The position numbers were made by a program, and so were the translations under genes. Positions 5,417-7,873 of a stretch of 7,873 bases of DNA are shown piece by piece. The number at the start of each line of letters is the position of its first letter. The first letter of the stretch is position 1. Source of the stretch: Hyphomicrobium sp. (GTDB lineage Bacteria > Pseudomonadota > Alphaproteobacteria > Rhizobiales > Hyphomicrobiaceae); the NCBI GenBank assembly GCA_030609245.1, contig JAUWCP010000102.1:1-7873 (forward strand), read 5' to 3'. The notes under the pieces were generated by a model. It was not told the origin of the DNA. It saw only the letters and a list, made by a program, of their open reading frames with translations, and did no database searches.

Positions 5417-7399
5417 ATGCAGTCGCAAGACCCTAACCAACAAAAAAACCTAGTGATCGCGGTGGCACTGTCGATGGCCGTCCTACTCGGTTGGCAAATC
5501 TTCTATGCCGGCCCGAAGATGGAGCAACAGCAGGCTCGCGAGCGCGCCAAGCAGGAGCAGACCCAAACACGCGCCCCGGCTGAAGGGACCAAATCACAGT
5601 CGCCCGTCGCTATGCGCGAAGGCGCCGTGCCCGGCGCGGCCGCACCGCCTGCACCCGCCGAGACGCGCAAGCAGGCGCTTGCGGCGTCACCGCGGCTCGC
5701 TATCGAGACGCCCTCATTGACGGGCTCGATCGCGCTGAAGAGCGGGCGCATCGACGATCTGACTCTGATGAAGTACCGCGAGACCGTCGATCCAACTAGC
5801 CCCCACGTTGTGCTGTTCTCACCGGCGAACAGCCCGGCGCCCTACTTCGCCGAATACGGTTGGGTGCAGCAGGGCGGCTCGCCGCACAAATTGCCCGATC
5901 GTGAAACGTTGTGGCAGGCGGGGAGCAACGCGCCGTTGACGCCGACAAATCCGGTGACGCTCACCTGGAACAATGAGCAAGGCCTCATCTTCAAACGCAC
6001 AATCTCCATCGACGACGACTACATGTTCAAGGTCGCCGACGCGGTCGAGAACAAGTCGAGCGAAAGCGTCACGCTGACGCCCTACGCGCGCATCCACCGC
6101 TATGGCACACCTAAGGTCGAGGGGTTCTTCATCCTGCATGAGGGCCTGATCGGCGTGATCGGCGAGGAGGGGCTGCAAGAAATCAGCTACTCCGATGCCG
6201 TGGAGGAAGACGGAACAAAGACGTTTAAGCAGGTGACGGGCGGGTGGCTCGGCTTCACCGACAAGTACTGGGCCTCAGCTCTCGTTCCCAATCAGACCGA
6301 GACTTTCCAAGCTCAATTCTCTGGTCACGAGCCGGCGTCGGCCGCGGACAAACCGTCCTATCAGACAGATTATCTGCGCCAGCCCGTTACAATCGCGCCG
6401 CGGCAGAGCCAGGGCGTCGAAGCTCACCTTTACGCCGGCGCCAAAAAAGCCAGCATTATCGAGCGTTACCAGACCGATCTCAACATCGAGAAATTCGATC
6501 TGATGATCGATTGGGGCTACTTAAAGTTTATCACCAAGCCGCTGTTCTACCTGTTGGAGTCCATCAATTCGGTCGTGCACAACTTCGGTGTCACCATTCT
6601 GATCCTCACCGTGCTGGTGCGCCTTGCCTTCTTCCCGCTCGCCAACAAGCAATTCGCCTCTATGGCAAAAATGAAAAAGCTGCAGCCGCAGATGGAGCAG
6701 CTCCGCGAGCGCTACAAAGACGACAAGATGCGCCAGCAGCAAGAGCTGATGGCTCTGTACAAAAAGGAGAAGGTGAACCCGATCTCGGGCTGCTTGCCAA
6801 TTCTATTGCAGATACCAGTGTTCTTCGCGCTCTATAAAGTGCTGTACGTCACAATCGACATGCGCCACGCACCGTTCTTCGGCTGGATCCAGGATCTCTC
6901 GGCACCCGATCCGACATCACTATTCAACCTGTTTGGGCTTCTGCCGTTTGCGGTGCCAGATTTCTTGCACATCGGCGTATGGCCACTGTTGATGGGCATA
7001 ACCATGTGGCTGCAAATGCAGCTCAACCCGCAGCAGCCCGACCCCATTCAGCAACAGATCTTCACTTGGATGCCCGTGCTGTTCACATTCCTGTTGGCCT
7101 CGTTCCCCGCCGGGCTCGTCATCTACTGGGCTTGGAGCAATACGCTCTCGTTAGCGCAGCAGTCGTACATCATGAGAAAGCATGGCGTCGAAATCCATCT
7201 CTTGGGCAATATTGAACGCACCTTCCGCCCCATTGCCAGCTTGAGTAACCACCTTATGAGCGCGGCAAAAGAGAGACTGCAAGGCTTGCAGGCGTCCAAC
7301 GCCACAACTGATGAGCAAGAAGACAAAACTGCCAAGACCGTTGACAATGAAAAACAGCAACCCGCTGCAAAGACCGACGCGAAAGACAAACGGTCCTAA
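5417..7399 (+). CDS. yidC: Membrane protein insertase YidC
   Basis: This 660-residue inner-membrane insertase/chaperone integrates proteins alone or with SecYEG. TM1 is about 11-30. A low-complexity Gln/Ala/Pro-rich linker (about 35-85) leads to the large periplasmic P1 domain (about 95-355) typical of Gram-negative YidC. The conserved core follows: TM2 about 386-406 with the hydrophilic-groove Arg402 (in LVRLAFFPL), a charged cytoplasmic coiled-coil hairpin about 410-452, TM3 about 457-477 (NPISGCLPILLQIPVFFALY), TM4 about 518-535 and TM5 about 546-577 (FPAGLVIYW). The tail from about 605 is hydrophilic and Lys-rich, fitting ribosome contact. The ATG at 5417 has a modest CGAGG 6 nt upstream and gives the usual N-terminus with TM1 right after it. 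All core elements are intact. It lies 36 bp before engB. Confidence 0.98.
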   Translation: MQSQDPNQQKNLVIAVALSMAVLLGWQIFYAGPKMEQQQARERAKQEQTQTRAPAEGTKSQSPVAMREGAVPGAAAPPAPAETRKQALAASPRLAIETPSLTGSIALKSGRIDDLTLMKYRETVDPTSPHVVLFSPANSPAPYFAEYGWVQQGGSPHKLPDRETLWQAGSNAPLTPTNPVTLTWNNEQGLIFKRTISIDDDYMFKVADAVENKSSESVTLTPYARIHRYGTPKVEGFFILHEGLIGVIGEEGLQEISYSDAVEEDGTKTFKQVTGGWLGFTDKYWASALVPNQTETFQAQFSGHEPASAADKPSYQTDYLRQPVTIAPRQSQGVEAHLYAGAKKASIIERYQTDLNIEKFDLMIDWGYLKFITKPLFYLLESINSVVHNFGVTILILTVLVRLAFFPLANKQFASMAKMKKLQPQMEQLRERYKDDKMRQQQELMALYKKEKVNPISGCLPILLQIPVFFALYKVLYVTIDMRHAPFFGWIQDLSAPDPTSLFNLFGLLPFAVPDFLHIGVWPLLMGITMWLQMQLNPQQPDPIQQQIFTWMPVLFTFLLASFPAGLVIYWAWSNTLSLAQQSYIMRKHGVEIHLLGNIERTFRPIASLSNHLMSAAKERLQGLQASNATTDEQEDKTAKTVDNEKQQPAAKTDAKDKRS

Positions 7400-7435
7400 G
7401 GACCCATAAACAGCGCTCCATGCGTAATACCGAAC

Positions 7436-7873
7436 ATGGCCGAGCCAGACACTTCCAATCTAGCCGCTGGTGAACGGCTCTTTGAACGGCCCTGGCGCTT
7501 CCTCAAGAGTGTCCCCGCCTTGGAGTTCCTGCCGCCCGCTGACCGCGTTGAAGTGGCATTTGCGGGCCGCTCCAATGTCGGCAAGTCAAGCCTCTTCAAC
7601 GCGCTCGTGCGTCAGAACGGTTTAGCGCGCACGTCGAACACACCGGGCCGCACACAGGACCTCAACTTCTTCAACGCCGGAAATGTGCCCCTTTATCTTG
7701 TCGACATGCCGGGCTACGGCTTCGCAAAGGCGCCGAAGGAAAAGGTCGCGGCCTGGACCGAACTTGTCGCAGACTATCTCAAAGGCCGCGCGACGTTGGC
7801 GCGCGTCTTCTTGCTGATCGATTCACGCCACGGCCTTAAGCCGGTCGATGAGCAGATCATGGAGCTTCTCGAT
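7436..7873 (+). CDS. engB: Ribosome biogenesis GTPase YihA/YsxC (EngB), 3' end outside the window
   Basis: The first 146 residues of a TRAFAC-class GTPase needed for large-subunit assembly are visible; the frame is still open at the window end. G1 is GRSNVGKS (44-51), the switch I region holds NTPGRTQ (68-74) with the G2 Thr, and G3 is DMPGYGFAKAP (90-100). LIDSRHGLKPVDEQ (127-140) is the conserved stretch before the G4 TKxD motif, which would lie just beyond. The ATG at 7436 is the only plausible in-frame start: the ATG at 7420 is in another frame and soon reaches a stop. No good Shine-Dalgarno precedes it, so translation may depend on yidC 36 bp upstream. The family is usually about 200-220 residues, so roughly a third is missing. 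Confidence 0.96.
   Translation, partial: MAEPDTSNLAAGERLFERPWRFLKSVPALEFLPPADRVEVAFAGRSNVGKSSLFNALVRQNGLARTSNTPGRTQDLNFFNAGNVPLYLVDMPGYGFAKAPKEKVAAWTELVADYLKGRATLARVFLLIDSRHGLKPVDEQIMELLD

Overview
The window looks like chromosomal DNA of an alphaproteobacterium, most likely of the Hyphomicrobiales (Rhizobiales; Hyphomicrobium-like lineages would fit). The basis is moderately high GC, the order rpmH-rnpA-yidC-engB without dnaA beside rpmH, a 44-residue L34 of alphaproteobacterial type, and a histidine kinase of a kind I associate with this order. The genus is inference.

Layout. Positions 1-298 hold no convincing gene, but contain a bulged inverted repeat (63-102) and two tandem copies of a 10-bp repeat (232-252). 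These lie just beyond the 3' end of a minus-strand tRNA-Arg(ACG) gene (299-375), a classic integration target. Three minus-strand genes follow, transcribed toward the tRNA from about 4333 down to 511. They encode a TVP38/TMEM64 (VTT) membrane protein, a FAD pyridine nucleotide-disulfide oxidoreductase of the mercuric-reductase/lipoamide-dehydrogenase superfamily whose start overlaps the TVP38 stop by 11 bp, and, 27 bp on, a membrane histidine kinase with no response regulator in view. The tight packing indicates one operon, which would tie a membrane protein, a soluble disulfide redox enzyme and a sensor kinase together. The signal and substrate cannot be read from the sequence.

A 335-bp divergent intergenic region (4334-4668) separates this operon from the plus-strand housekeeping cluster. 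It carries a very good sigma-70-type promoter (TTGACT, 17-bp spacer, TATAAG) for rpmH. The cluster is rpmH (L34, GTG start, too short for a typical ORF scan), rnpA (RNase P protein), a 151-bp gap with a perfect 12-bp stem-loop and no yidD, yidC (membrane insertase, complete, 660 aa), and engB (ribosome-assembly GTPase, cut by the window end). These genes serve ribosome assembly, tRNA maturation and membrane-protein insertion.

Most of the window is ordinary core genome. The points that deserve a second look are a possible 22-codon leader ORF overlapping the rpmH start by 4 bp, the redox/kinase operon and its residue-level peculiarities, the rnpA-yidC stem-loop, and the repeat pair beside the tRNA. 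I found no clear evidence of a wholly new system.
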